A DNA stretch of 64,000 nucleotides. Origin: CAIWHR01 sp963811685 (lineage in GTDB: Bacteria > Pseudomonadota > Gammaproteobacteria > Burkholderiales > Casimicrobiaceae). Shown one piece after another: positions 38,201 to 47,253 of this stretch (its first letter is position 1; every line of letters starts with the position of its first letter). The stretch covers positions 248,001 through 312,000 of the forward strand of contig CAWESK010000010.1 of NCBI GenBank assembly GCA_963811685.1, written 5' to 3'. The notes beneath the pieces are model-generated. The model was not told where the DNA came from and did not search any database. It saw only the letters and a program-made list of their open reading frames with translations. Position numbers and translations under genes: made by a program.

Positions 38201-40144
38201 CGGTGACGGCGCGGCGGCGTCAAGTGCTGGGGGCTCAACACGCAGCGGGCAGCTCGGCGACGGCACGACTGACGCAGCGACTGACGCCGGTCAGTCGTGA
38301 GCGGGCTTGAGCAGCGGCATCGCGGCGATGACCGCGGGCCTGAACCACACCTGCGCGCTCACCACCGGCGGCGGCGTCAAGTGCTGGGGCGTCAATTCCA
38401 GCGGCCAGCTCGGCGACGGCACGACGACGCAGCGCCTGACGCCGGTCGACGTCAGCGGATCTGACGAGCGGCGTGATCGCGATCGCCGCGGGCAGAACCA
38501 CACGTGCGCGCTCGTCACCAACGTCGGCGTCAAGTGCTGGGGCGAAAACAACGAAGGCGAGCTCGGCGATGGGACGATGGGCACGCGTCCGTTCCCCGAG
38601 CCCGTGCTCATCGTCGGTCCCGCGGCGCAGCTCGCGATCACCAGCGTCAACGGCGGCAGCAGCGTCAACGTCGGCACCGGGTTCAACGTCATCGTGCAGA
38701 GCTTCGATGTCGGCGGCACGCCGGCGCCGGTCGTCGCCGCCACCGGCGTCAGCCTCGGCCTCGTCGGCCCGGGAGCGATCGGCGGCGTCACGACGTGCAC
38801 GATCGCGGCCGCCGCCAACACGTGCACGGCGTCCGGCGCGACGATCGACACCGCGCAGATCGGCGCGCTGATCAGCGCGAACCGCACGAGCGGCGATGCG
38901 TTGACGGGAGGGCTCAGCTCGCCGTTCAATGTTCTTGCCACGCCACCCGGCGCACCCACCGGCATCACCGCGATTCAGGTGCAGGGCGGCATCCAGGTCA
39001 GCTTCACGCCGCCAGTCAACACGGGCGGGCGCGCCGATCATCAGCTACACGGTCACCTGCAATCCCGGCGGCGTATCACTGCAGTGGGACCGCGAGCCCG
39101 ATCCTCGTCACCGGGCTCGTCAACAACACGCCGTACACGTGCAACGTCCGGGCGACCAACAGCGTGGGCTCCGGCGGCGTGAGCTCTCCGTCGGGATCGG
39201 TCTTCTATTCCCTCGGGCAACGCTCGTTCGTTTCGGGCGTCGGCAGCGACAGCGGCAGCTGCGGCGCCACGGCGCCGTGCCGCACGCTCGCGACGGCGCT
39301 CGTCCACACGCAGTCGGGCGGCGAAGTGATCGTGCTCGACTCGGCGCCGTACGACGTGATCACGATCACGCAGCCGGTGTCGATCCTGGCCGCCGCCGGG
39401 ATCTTCGCCGGCATCTCCGCATTGCCGGGACAAAGCGCGATCACGATTGCGGCGGGCCCCGCGGACAGCGTCTTCCTGCGCGGACTCGTGATCACCTCCG
39501 AAGGCGGCAACAACGGCATCCTGTTCGCGAGCGGTGGCGCGCTCTATCTCGAGAACATGATCGTGCGCGGCTATTCGCAGGTGGGCCAGGTCGACGTCAA
39601 CTTCCAGCCGGCCGGCGCGGCGAAGCTCTTCCTCAAGGACAGCCGGATCCAGTCGGGCGCGACGGGTCTGCGCATCGCCAATGGCGGCGGCGACGTCGGG
39701 GTCACGGTCGACAATGTCCGCTTCGAGAACAACGGGACCGGCATCAAGGCGACCGCCAACGGCCAGATGACCGTGCGCAATAGCGTGGTCGCCGGAGGCA
39801 CCCAGGACGGGATCAACCTCGCCGGCGCGAACGCGCTGGCGCTGACCGCGGCTTTCGACAAGGTGATGGTGAGCGGCAATGCGGCAGCCGGGATCACGTC
39901 CGGCGGCACGCTTCCTGTCTACGCCACGGTCGGCCGCTCGACGGTGCGCGGCAACGGTGGCACCGGCATCTTCGTGGCGAATGGAGCGACGGCGTCGGTC
40001 ACCCGCGTCACGCAGTCGACGATCGTTCGCAACACCACAGGCGTCGCGACGGGCGCCGGCGGGACGATCCTGTCCCGCGGCAACAACACGCTCGAGGCGA
40101 ACAACGCCGACGGCAGTTTCAGTGCAACCTACTTGGGCAAATGA
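35256..40144 (+). CDS. Giant exported protein: 21 RCC1 repeats, Ig/Fn3-like segment and parallel beta-helix (many frameshifts)
   Basis: A reconstructed protein of about 1,630 residues. The N-terminus (RRLLIAVLGGWTLVAHA near residue 30-46) is a signal peptide with a long basic n-region. Twenty-one repeats of about 51 residues follow, each with HTCAL, VKCWG, GQLGD and LTPV elements. Next come an Ig-like bacterial segment (LAITSVNGGSSVNVGTGFNV) and a fibronectin-III-like segment (PGAPTGITAIQVQGGIQVSF). The last 310 residues are a right-handed beta-helix rich in NNGI, GTGI and VRNSVV turns, ending in TGA 40142-40144. At least a dozen frame changes occur in the repeat part; the beta-helix is almost clean. 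Repeated near-identical DNA makes the region prone to consensus error. The role is unknown; an extracellular adhesin or surface protein is plausible. It is followed by a related beta-helix gene. Confidence 0.8.
35430..38620 (+). repeat. Array of 21 RCC1 coding repeats, period about 153 bp
   Basis: TGCTGGGG (encoding the Cys-Trp-Gly of VKCWG) recurs 21 times from about 35473 to 38536. The spacing is 148-158 bp with a mean of 153, which is 51 codons. Departures from 153 mark the positions of indels. Repeats differ by 10-30% from each other, so they are not recent copies. Confidence 0.92.
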
Positions 40145-40205
40145 ACGCTGACTTCAACGCAATGGCCGGCATTCCGGCCTTGCAACGCAGCGCAGGAGAA
40201 CGACG

Positions 40206-41206
40206 ATGACGACAAAGAACTGGATTGCGAGCGCCGGCGTGCTGGTCGCGGTTGGCTTGCTGCCGCTGTCTTCTCACGCAGGCATTCAGCGCACCTTCGT
40301 ATCCGCCGTTAACGGCGTCGACACCAATGCCTGCTCGCTGCGGCGCCGTGCCGCACGTTTGGCGATGGCGCTCACGCAGACCAATGCGGGTGGCGAGATC
40401 GTCGTCCTCGATTCGGCGGGCTACGGCGGGACGACCATCAACAAGGCCGTGTCGATCGTGGTGCCGCAGGGAATTTACGCCGGCGTCTCCGTTTTCGCCG
40501 CGACCGATGGAATCGTCATCAGCGCGGGTCCGCCGACGAGGTCGTCCTGCGCGGGTTGACGATCAACAACCAGGGCGGCAACAACGGCATCGTGTTCAAC
40601 AGCGGCGCGGCCCTGTACGTGGAGAGCTGCACGATTCGCGGCTTCGCCGGCGCCAGCATGGCGAATCTCAAGTTCGCGCCGGGAGGTGCGTCGAAGCTCT
40701 TCGTCAAGGACAGCTACATTCGCGGCGGGCAGACGGGGGTCAGCCTCGCCAACGGCACCACGGCGGCCTCGGCAACGATCGACAACACACGGATCGAAAG
40801 CAACGTGAATGGCGTAGTCGCGAGCTTCGCGGGCGCGCTGGCGCTGCGCAACTCGATCGTCGCGGAAAACACGGTCCATGGCGTCAGCCTGCAGACCGGC
40901 GCCGGGCAGGTTCTCGATGCCGCGCTCGACAACGTGATGCTGAACAACAACGACAGCAACGGTCTCAATGTCGCCGGCAGCAACATCACGGTGGCCATGT
41001 CGAGCTCGACGATCGTCGGCAACATCACCGGCGTCTTCGTGCAGGGCGGCGCGAGCGCCGCGACGGCGAGGCTCACCAACAACGTGATTTCGAGGAACAC
41101 GAACGGCGTCCAGACCGGCGCGAACGGGTCGATACTCTCGCCGACCACCAACACGATCGAGGGCAACGGAACCGACGGTGTCCCGACGGGCTACTCGCAG
41201 AAATAG
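40206..41206 (+). CDS. Exported right-handed beta-helix protein (frameshifted)
   Basis: About 333 residues. A clear signal peptide (MTTKNWIASAGVLVAVGLLP, then LSSHA|G) is followed by FVSAVNGVDTNAC, a CRTF turn and a beta-helix of short Asn/Gly-rich rungs (GGNNGIVFNSG, ALYVESCTIRGFAG, SIVAENTVHGVSL, STIVGNITGVFV). It is homologous to the C-terminal domain of the preceding RCC1 protein: both have GPAD-V-LRGL and GGNNGI-F-SG-ALY-E. A missing G near 40533 joins the two main frames, and a compensating pair at about 40340-40370 restores SLAAPCRTF. AGGAG lies upstream of ATG 40206. Such helices occur in polysaccharide-binding or surface proteins; no catalytic residues can be assigned. Confidence 0.8.
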
Positions 41207-41265
41207 CCTGCAATCGGACCTGCGGCGGGCGCCGGAGCCCGCTCGCCGGGCCGGGGCTTAAGCGC

Positions 41266-41295
41266 TTGAATCGGGGCGTGAAATTGCGCTATAAT
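41266..41295 (+). promoter_or_regulatory. Sigma70-type promoter of rpmB-rpmG
   Basis: TTGAAT (41266-41271), an 18-bp spacer and a perfect TATAAT (41290-41295) lie 48 bp before the rpmB start. Upstream to 41207 nothing else is seen. Confidence 0.8.
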
Positions 41296-41343
41296 GCGCG
41301 ACTTTGCATAGCTAGCTGTCCCCGACAATCGAAGGAGCGAGCC

Positions 41344-41580
41344 ATGGCTCGAGTCTGTCAAGTCACCGGCAAGGCGCCGATGGTGGGCAACAACGTTTCC
41401 CACGCGAACAACAAGACCAAGCGGCGCTTCCTGCCCAACCTGCAGCAACGCCGGTTCTGGGTAGAGAGCGAGAACCGCTGGGTGAGCCTGCGCCTCACGA
41501 ACGCGGCGCTGCGCACGATCGACAAGAACGGCATCGACGTCGTTCTCGCGCAGGTGCGCGCCCGCGGCGTTCGCGTCTAG
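41344..41580 (+). CDS. rpmB: 50S ribosomal protein L28
   Basis: 78 residues, the usual L28 length. It reads MARVCQVTGKAPMVGNNVSH, then KTKRRFLPNLQQRRFW, ending VRARGVRV, all conserved. GGAG in AAGGAGCGAGCC supplies the RBS. It forms a two-gene operon with rpmG (19 nt apart), driven by the promoter at 41266-41295. L28 binds 23S rRNA near the E site. Confidence 0.98.
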   Translation: MARVCQVTGKAPMVGNNVSHANNKTKRRFLPNLQQRRFWVESENRWVSLRLTNAALRTIDKNGIDVVLAQVRARGVRV

Positions 41581-41599
41581 ACTTCAAGGAAGCCCCATC

Positions 41600-41755
41600 A
41601 TGCGCGAAAAGATCAAGCTCGAATCCTCGGCCGGCACCGGGCACTTCTACACGACGCTCAAGAACAAGAAGCTGATGCCCGAGAAGATGGAGATCAAGAA
41701 GTTCGATCCCGTCGCGAGGAAGCACGTCCTGTACAAGGAAACGAAGCTCAAGTGA
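41600..41755 (+). CDS. rpmG: 50S ribosomal protein L33
   Basis: 51 residues: MREKIKLESSAGTGHFYTTL, then KNKKLMPEKMEIKKFDP and KHVLYKETKLK. No CxxC zinc pairs are present, so this is the zinc-independent form of L33 seen in many proteobacteria. It follows rpmB and is closed by a strong terminator. Confidence 0.98.
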   Translation: MREKIKLESSAGTGHFYTTLKNKKLMPEKMEIKKFDPVARKHVLYKETKLK

Positions 41756-41780
41756 CGCTTCCGTTTCGCTCCGGACAAGA

Positions 41781-41805
41781 GGCCCGCCGTCGTGCGGGCC
41801 TTTTT
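41781..41805 (+). terminator. Rho-independent terminator after rpmG
   Basis: GGCCCGC (41781-41787) pairs with GCGGGCC (41794-41800), followed by TTTTT. It lies 25 bp after the rpmG stop. Confidence 0.92.
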
Positions 41806-41844
41806 CATGTCCGCGAACTGACCAAACGCCGACCAGCCGAGCGA

Positions 41845-42156
41845 CTACTCGATCACGATCCCTTCCCGCCGCAACCGGACCCGCAGGCGGTCGAGCTCCT
41901 CGACGAGATCGACGACCAGGCCCGCGAGCTCGGGGTTGGCGTCGAACTGGCGCGCGATGTCGCGCAGCCGGCGCGCGCGAACGAGGTCGCGGCTCGTGAA
42001 CGACCAGCGCCCCGGGTCGGGCGCCGCGCCTTCGAGGAGAACGCCGGCCTGCACGTATTCGACAACCCATCCACGGTCGACGGCGCAGTTGCCGGCAAGC
42101 TCGTCGACGCCGATCCGGGTCTCTTCCAGCAACATCGCAACGAGTTCCTGCGTCAT
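41845..42156 (-). CDS. cbpM: Chaperone modulator CbpM
   Basis: 103 residues, a MerR-like helix-turn-helix fold without DNA role that binds and inhibits the J-domain of CbpA. Matching segments are GVDELAGNCAVDRGWVVEYV, DPGRWSFTSRDLVRARRLRD and IARQFDANPELAGLVVDLVE. Its ATG overlaps the cbpA stop by 4 nt, the usual cbpA-cbpM arrangement. It converges on rpmG. Confidence 0.9.
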   Translation of the reverse strand: MTQELVAMLLEETRIGVDELAGNCAVDRGWVVEYVQAGVLLEGAAPDPGRWSFTSRDLVRARRLRDIARQFDANPELAGLVVDLVEELDRLRVRLRREGIVIE

Positions 42157-43108
42157 GGGGTCGCTCCTTGCGCCGCGCGCGGGTCGAACGCGAGGTCGCG
42201 CGCCATCGCCTGATAGAGTTCGCGCGCCTTGGCTGTCGTAGCCGGCGGCAGAATGACTTCCAGCACGAGATACAGATCACCCGACTGAGCGCCCGGCTGA
42301 GAGCCGGGGATGCCGCGCCCCTTCAGGCGGAGCTTGCGGCCGGTCTGCGATCCTTCGGGGACGCGCACTTCGACCGCGCCATCAGGAAGGCTCGCCCGGA
42401 CCGACGCGCCGAGCGCCGCCTCCCATGGCGCGACCGGCAACGTCGCGTAGACGTCGCGCCCCTCGACGCGATAGCGCGAATGCGCATTGAAATGAACCTC
42501 GAGATAGAGATCGCCCGCCGATCCGCCGCCGACGCCGGCATTGCCCTGGCCTGCGAGGCGGATGATCTGACCTTCGTGGACGCCCTTGGGAATCTTGACC
42601 TCGAGGCTGCGCTCGGTGAGCCCCACGTGGCCCTGCGCATCGACGGCCGGAACACGCAGCGCGATGAGGCGCGTCGCGCCGCGGTACGCATCCTCGAGGT
42701 CCAGCAGGATCTTCGCGTGATGATCCTCGCCGCGCATCTGGAACTGTGCGCCTCCGCCACCCTGGCCGCGGCGGCCGAAGAGCTCGGAGAAGAAATCGCT
42801 GAAGCCCTGCGCGTCGCCTTCGAACGGTCCGCGGCCCGAGAACTCGAACCCGGCGTCCCAGTCGGGCGGCGGACGGAAGTCCTGCCCCGCGCGGTTGCCT
42901 CGCCCGAGCTGGTCGTAGGCGGCGCGCTTTTCCGGGTCCGAGAGCACCGCATGCGCCTCGTTCACTTCCTTCATCCGCGCCTCGGCGTCCTTCTCCTTCG
43001 AGACGTCCGGATGGTATTTGCGCGCGAGCTTGCGGTAGGCCTTCTTGATTTCGTCCTGCGTCGCTTCGCGCGCACACCGAGCGTCTGGTAGTAGTCCTTG
43101 AATTCCAT
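42153..43108 (-). CDS. cbpA: Curved DNA-binding/DnaJ-type co-chaperone CbpA (one frameshift)
   Basis: About 318 residues. The J-domain begins MEFKDYYQTLGV and continues, after restoring one missing base near 43070-43075, with DEIKKAYRKLARKYHPDVS, including the catalytic HPD. Then come a Gly/Phe-rich linker (FSDFFSELFGRRGQGGGG) and the two C-terminal beta-barrel domains (VKIPKGVHEGQIIRLAGQGN, RVPEGSQTGRKLRLKGRGIP). The zinc-finger of true DnaJ is absent, which defines CbpA. It stimulates DnaK and can bind DNA. The stop is coupled to cbpM. Confidence 0.92.
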
Positions 43109-43153
43109 CAGGCAGTCCTTTGGTCCGCGGCGCGCATCAAGAACCTGTTGCTT

Positions 43154-43180
43154 CGTCATCCCCGCGCAGGCGGGGACTCA
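43154..43180. repeat. REP-like extragenic palindrome
   Basis: CGTCATCCCCGCGCAGGCGG, continuing GGACTCA, is the widespread proteobacterial extragenic palindrome type (CCCCGC-GCAG-GCGGGG stem). It sits in the 140-bp gap between cbpA and the desaturase. Only one copy is seen here. Confidence 0.65.
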
Positions 43181-43200
43181 GTGACTCTCCTTGAACGACG

Positions 43201-43227
43201 AAACAAAAAACCCGCCGGGCGGCGGGC
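43201..43227 (-). terminator. Rho-independent terminator of the desaturase gene
   Basis: Read on the minus strand: CCCGCC, a 4-nt loop, GGCGGG (stem 43211-43226), followed by TTTTTTGTTT. It lies 22 bp after the desaturase stop. Confidence 0.85.
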
Positions 43228-43248
43228 TCTTGTTTCGTGCGCGACCCG

Positions 43249-44460
43249 CTACGCGTAGCGTTTCAGCTGCAGCGAGAACTGGGCAAGCGGAACGATGCCC
43301 GACGCCTCGGCGCGATGGCACCAGTCCTGAAGGCGGGCGAGCAGCTGCTCGCTCGTCTCGGTCGACCGTTCCCACAGCGCATTCAATTCCTGGCGCATCG
43401 AATAGATCGTGGTCAGCTCCTTGCTGCGATCCATCGCGCGGGCGAGCGTCGCGCGCTCGCGCTCCTGCAGCCGGGCGGTTGCGTCCCCCGAGAGCCATCG
43501 CGTGAGGCGCCGCATGTTGGGCACGTGCGACAGCTCGCCGCGGCCGGCGCGCGCGCGCAGGGCGGCGAGCTCGGCGGCGCATGTCTCCTTCAGCGTCCGC
43601 GCGTACGCGCGGACCACCGTGTAGCGATGCGCGATGACCGCTTCCAGCGTCGCCATGTCGGGGGCAGGCTTGCTGGTCCCGGCGACCGAGAGCTTCGGCG
43701 CGAGCTTGCGCACCTTCGCCAAGCGCACCGACTCGAGAATCCGGATGTACGTCCACCCGAGGTCGAATTCGTACCAGCGCGACGACAGCTTCGCCGACGA
43801 GCCGAAGGCGTGATGGTTGTTGTGGAGCTCCTCGCCGCCGATCAGGATGCCCCAGGGCACGATGTTCGCCGAGGCGTCGGCGGTGGCGAAGTTGCGGTAG
43901 CCCCACCAGTGGCCGATGCCGTTGATGACGCCGGCGGCCATCACCGGTATCCACATCATCTGCACCGCCCAGATCGCGGCGCCCGCGGCGCCGAACAGGA
44001 CCAGGTTGACGACCAGCATCAGGCCCACGCCTTCCCACGAGTAACGCGTGTAGACGTTGCGCTCGATCCAGTCCTCCGGGGTGCCCTTGCCGTAGCGCTC
44101 GAGCGTGTCCTGGTTCTTCGATTCGGCGCGATAGAGCTCGGCGCCGCGGAGCAGCACTTCGCGGATGCCGCGCGTCTGCGGGCTGTGCGGGTCATCGGCG
44201 GTCTCGACCTTCGCGTGATGCTTGCGATGGATCGCGGTCCACTCCTTGGTGACCATGCCGGTCGTGAGCCACAGCCAGAAGCGGAAAAAGTGCGCGATCA
44301 CCGGGTGCAGGTCGAGCGCGCGGTGCGCCGAGTGCCGGTGCAGGTAGATCGTGACGCCGGCGATGGTGACGTGCGTCAGCACGAGCGCGACGACGATGTA
44401 CCCCCACCACGGCAGCGGCATGAGCCCGTGCGCGACGAACGAAAGAAGATCGAAAGACAT
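43249..44460 (-). CDS. Acyl-CoA/acyl-lipid delta-9-type fatty acid desaturase
   Basis: An intact 403-residue di-iron membrane desaturase. The three histidine boxes are HRHSAHR (41-47), HRKHH (78-82) and HNNHH (about 213-217), with GIGHWWGYRNFATADAS between them, as in bacterial stearoyl-CoA-type desaturases that introduce a cis double bond into membrane fatty acids. Four hydrophobic segments surround the boxes. The C-terminal 120 residues are a charged helical tail, longer than in the core family and without recognised function. A TATAAT -10 element lies 54 bp upstream, and a strong terminator follows. Confidence 0.9.
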   Translation of the reverse strand: MSFDLLSFVAHGLMPLPWWGYIVVALVLTHVTIAGVTIYLHRHSAHRALDLHPVIAHFFRFWLWLTTGMVTKEWTAIHRKHHAKVETADDPHSPQTRGIREVLLRGAELYRAESKNQDTLERYGKGTPEDWIERNVYTRYSWEGVGLMLVVNLVLFGAAGAAIWAVQMMWIPVMAAGVINGIGHWWGYRNFATADASANIVPWGILIGGEELHNNHHAFGSSAKLSSRWYEFDLGWTYIRILESVRLAKVRKLAPKLSVAGTSKPAPDMATLEAVIAHRYTVVRAYARTLKETCAAELAALRARAGRGELSHVPNMRRLTRWLSGDATARLQERERATLARAMDRSKELTTIYSMRQELNALWERSTETSEQLLARLQDWCHRAEASGIVPLAQFSLQLKRYA

Positions 44461-44488
44461 GGGTTCCTTGTGGCGGCCGGGGACTTCC

Positions 44489-45938
44489 CTAGGGCCTCAA
44501 AAAGCAAGGCCGCATTATACCCTGCGTTTGGGAGGTCGGCCGTTCGCAAGCGCACACAATTTTTATCATTAAAAACAGCGACTTGTCGTGCTGACGCACG
44601 CGGCCGACGCGGGCGCTTAGCCGGGCCGGCCTCCGCATCGGCGACGGGGCGACGGGCGCGGCCGGGTTTCCCGGGGACGAGGCGTTCTGGATCCGCATCT
44701 CCCGCTGCGGAAACGGGATCCGGATTCCGTGCTCCTTGAACCTGGCGAAGATCGTCCGATTGAGCGTGCTTCGTAGCTCGGCGTGGCCGTTCTCCGGATC
44801 GCCGACCCAGAATCCGAGCTCGAGGTCGATCCCGTTTTCACCCAGCCTGACGACGAACGCCGCCGGCGCATTCGGCGCCTTCAGCACGCGCTCTTGCGCA
44901 TTCGCGGCGTCGACCATGATCTTCAGCGCGAGGTCGAGGTCGCTGTCGTAGCTGATCGAAAGCGCGAGCGCGACGCGGCGCATTCTTCGACGTGTACGAG
45001 TGGTTCAGCACCGTCGTCGTCACCAGCGTCTCGTTCGGGACGATCGCCTCGACGCCGTCCAGGCTGCGCACGACGACATAGCGCGACGTCACGCTGGTCA
45101 CGATGCCGTGGCGGCCGTCGACGGTGATCATGTCGCCCATCCGGATCGAGCGGTCGAGCAGGATGGTGAAGCCCGCGATGTAGTTGCTCGCGAGCTTCTG
45201 CAGTCCGAGCCCGATGCCGACACCGAGCGCGCCGCCGAAGACGGAGAGCAGCGTGAGGTCGATGCCCACCGCCTGCAGCGCGATGAGAAGCCCGATCACC
45301 AGCAGCAGCGCGCGCACGAACTTCGACAGGACCACGCGCAGGTTGAGGTCGATCGCGCCGGCGCGAATCAGCCGGGCTTCGAGCAGCGCGGAGAGCCACA
45401 GCGCGCGCCGCGATCGTGACGATGACCACGACCAGGCCCTTGATGATCTCCAGCACCGATACATGGCCCGGCCGAGCGGAATCTGGATCGCGTCGAGCTG
45501 GGCCCCGACGTCCTGGAGCACGCCGAGGAAGTACAGGATGACGAGTGCCCAGATCGCAAACGAGATCGCGCGCTCGGAAGTCGGCCATCCACGCGGCGTT
45601 GCCGAAGACTCCGCGTAGCGCGTAGACGATCAGGCGGATCAGCGCGAGCGCGATCACGAGCGGCAGCGCGGCCGGCCAGGAAAAACGCCGGATGGAAATG
45701 CGCGAAGATCACGGTCGCCGCGACGACCAGCAGCAGCGAGACGAGCGGGAAAGATCAGCCGGTTGACGCCGCCCAGGCCGACCCGCACGACCTCGGGCGC
45801 ATGGTCGCGTGGAGGCTGAACCGACGGGCGGCGGCCCAGCCAATCGCAAAGCATAGCGAGCGCGATGGCGAGTTCGATCCAGCCCGCCGGCGACGAGAGC
45901 GCCGTCTGGACGCGGTCGAAGGTGATCGACGTCATCAT
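44489..45938 (-). CDS. MscS-family mechanosensitive channel (several frameshifts)
   Basis: About 460 residues when joined. The N-terminus MTSITFDRVQTALSSPAGWI starts several TM segments spread over three frames (ALIRLIVYALRGVFGNAAW, LEIIKGLVVVIVTIAA). The conserved pore and beta domain are intact: LLSVFGGALGVGIGLGLQKL (TM3), NYIAGFTILLDRSIRMGDMI, GIVTSVTSRYVVVRSLDGVE and PNETLVTTTVLNHSY. A further shift near 44990 leads to VALALSISYDSDLDLAL and IRIPFPQREMRIQNA. Similarity stops about 44690; the open frame continues to 44489 over the desaturase promoter, so the real end is probably earlier (for example TAA at 44617-44619 after one more shift). Such channels release solutes on hypo-osmotic shock. 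Confidence 0.82.
44514..44519 (-). promoter_or_regulatory. -10 element of the desaturase promoter
   Basis: A perfect TATAAT on the minus strand, 54 bp before the desaturase ATG, in an AT-richer patch. No good -35 hexamer is found at 16-18 bp, so an activator may be needed. Confidence 0.5.
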
Positions 45939-45996
45939 GGAAGTGAAAGTCTACTGGAATCGGCGCAACCGCCCGCGTCGGCGCGGGAAGCCCTAG

Positions 45997-47253
45997 TCAG
46001 CCGGCGCGCTCGAGGATCGCGGCGAAAAATCCGTCGCAGCCGTGCCGATGCGGGAAGAGCACGAGGTTGGCGCCCGTGTCGAGGTCGACGCCGGCGCGCG
46101 CGAGCTCCGCTGCGGCGTTGCCGTGCGTGAAACCCGGATGCGCGGCGAGAAAGCCGGCGACGATCGCCTCGTTCTCTTCCGGCAGCACGCTGCACGTCGC
46201 GTAGACGATCCTTCCGCCCGGCTTCACCAGCGTGGCGGCCGCCGCGAGGATCGCGTGCTGCTTCCGCGCAAGCTCGGCGACGGCGGTTTCGGACTGCCGC
46301 CACTTGAGATCGGGATTGCGGCGCAACGTGCCGAAGCCCGTGCACGGCGCATCGACCAGCACGCGGTCGATCTTGCCGCCGAGACGCTTGATCTTCGCGT
46401 CGCGCTCGCTCGCAATGAGCTGCGGATGGACATTGGAGAGCCCCGAGCGCGCGAGACGCGGCTTCAGGTTCGCAAGGCGCCGCTCCGCTACGTCGAAGGC
46501 GTAGAGCCTGCCCTGCGAGCGCATCAGCGCGCCGAGCAGCAGCGTCTTGCCGCCCGCGCCCGCGCAGAAATCGACGACCATGTCGGTACGCCGCGGCGCG
46601 ACGAGGTAGCCGACGAGCTGGCTGCCCTCGTCCTGCACTTCGAGCGCGCCGCTCGTGACGAGCGAATGCCGCCCGAGCGCCGGCCGCCCGTCGACGCGAA
46701 GGCCGAGCGGAGACCACGGCGTTGGCGTCGCGTCGATGCCCGAGGCCGCGAGCGCCGCGCGCGCGTCGTCGCGGGTTGTCTTCAGCGGATTGACGCGCAG
46801 GTCGAGCGATGCGGCGGAGAGCCAGGCGCGGGCGAGCAGCGCGCGCTCGTCGTCGCCGTAGGCGTCGCCGAGTCGCGTCCACAGCCAGTCGGGCAGATCG
46901 GCGGCGACCGCCGGCGCGAGCGGAGTCCCGAGGCGCGCCTTGAAGGCGGCGAGCCATCCAGCGTCCGCCGCGTTCACGATCGGCTGCAGGTCGCGCACGC
47001 TGTGCCCGAGCTCGCGCACCGTCACCGCCAGCGCGAGCTTGGACGGGTGCGTGGTCTGCGCGAGATCCTCCAGCGAGCGCTTGCGCCGAAGATACGCGAA
47101 CACGCCGTCGGAGATGAACGCGCGGTCCTGCTGCCCCATCGCGCGATGCCGCCGGAAGAAGTGGTAGAGCAGCGAATCCGCCGGCGACGACAACGGCCGG
47201 ATGTCGGCGATCGCAGCGGCGAGGCCGGCCAGCTGGTTCGCGCGCAGCGTCAT
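45997..47253 (-). CDS. rsmB: 16S rRNA m5C methyltransferase RsmB
   Basis: An intact 418-residue RsmB/NOP-family enzyme. An N-terminal NusB-like helical region is followed by a SAM methyltransferase: MVVDFCAGAGGKTLLLGALM (motif I), the catalytic DAPCTGFGTLRRNPDLKWR (motif IV Cys) and IVYATCSVLPEEN (motif VI Cys, the nucleophile). ATG 47253 overlaps the DUF3108 stop by 4 nt, indicating coupling. In Escherichia coli RsmB methylates C967 of 16S rRNA; the substrate here is assumed by family. The gene lacks indels. Confidence 0.92.
   Translation of the reverse strand: MTLRANQLAGLAAAIADIRPLSSPADSLLYHFFRRHRAMGQQDRAFISDGVFAYLRRKRSLEDLAQTTHPSKLALAVTVRELGHSVRDLQPIVNAADAGWLAAFKARLGTPLAPAVAADLPDWLWTRLGDAYGDDERALLARAWLSAASLDLRVNPLKTTRDDARAALAASGIDATPTPWSPLGLRVDGRPALGRHSLVTSGALEVQDEGSQLVGYLVAPRRTDMVVDFCAGAGGKTLLLGALMRSQGRLYAFDVAERRLANLKPRLARSGLSNVHPQLIASERDAKIKRLGGKIDRVLVDAPCTGFGTLRRNPDLKWRQSETAVAELARKQHAILAAAATLVKPGGRIVYATCSVLPEENEAIVAGFLAAHPGFTHGNAAAELARAGVDLDTGANLVLFPHRHGCDGFFAAILERAG

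Noticed and set aside
35430..38620. CRISPR or satellite array
   Set aside because: The 153-bp period is in coding frame (51 codons) and every unit encodes RCC1 motifs; there are no short identical repeats with unique spacers.
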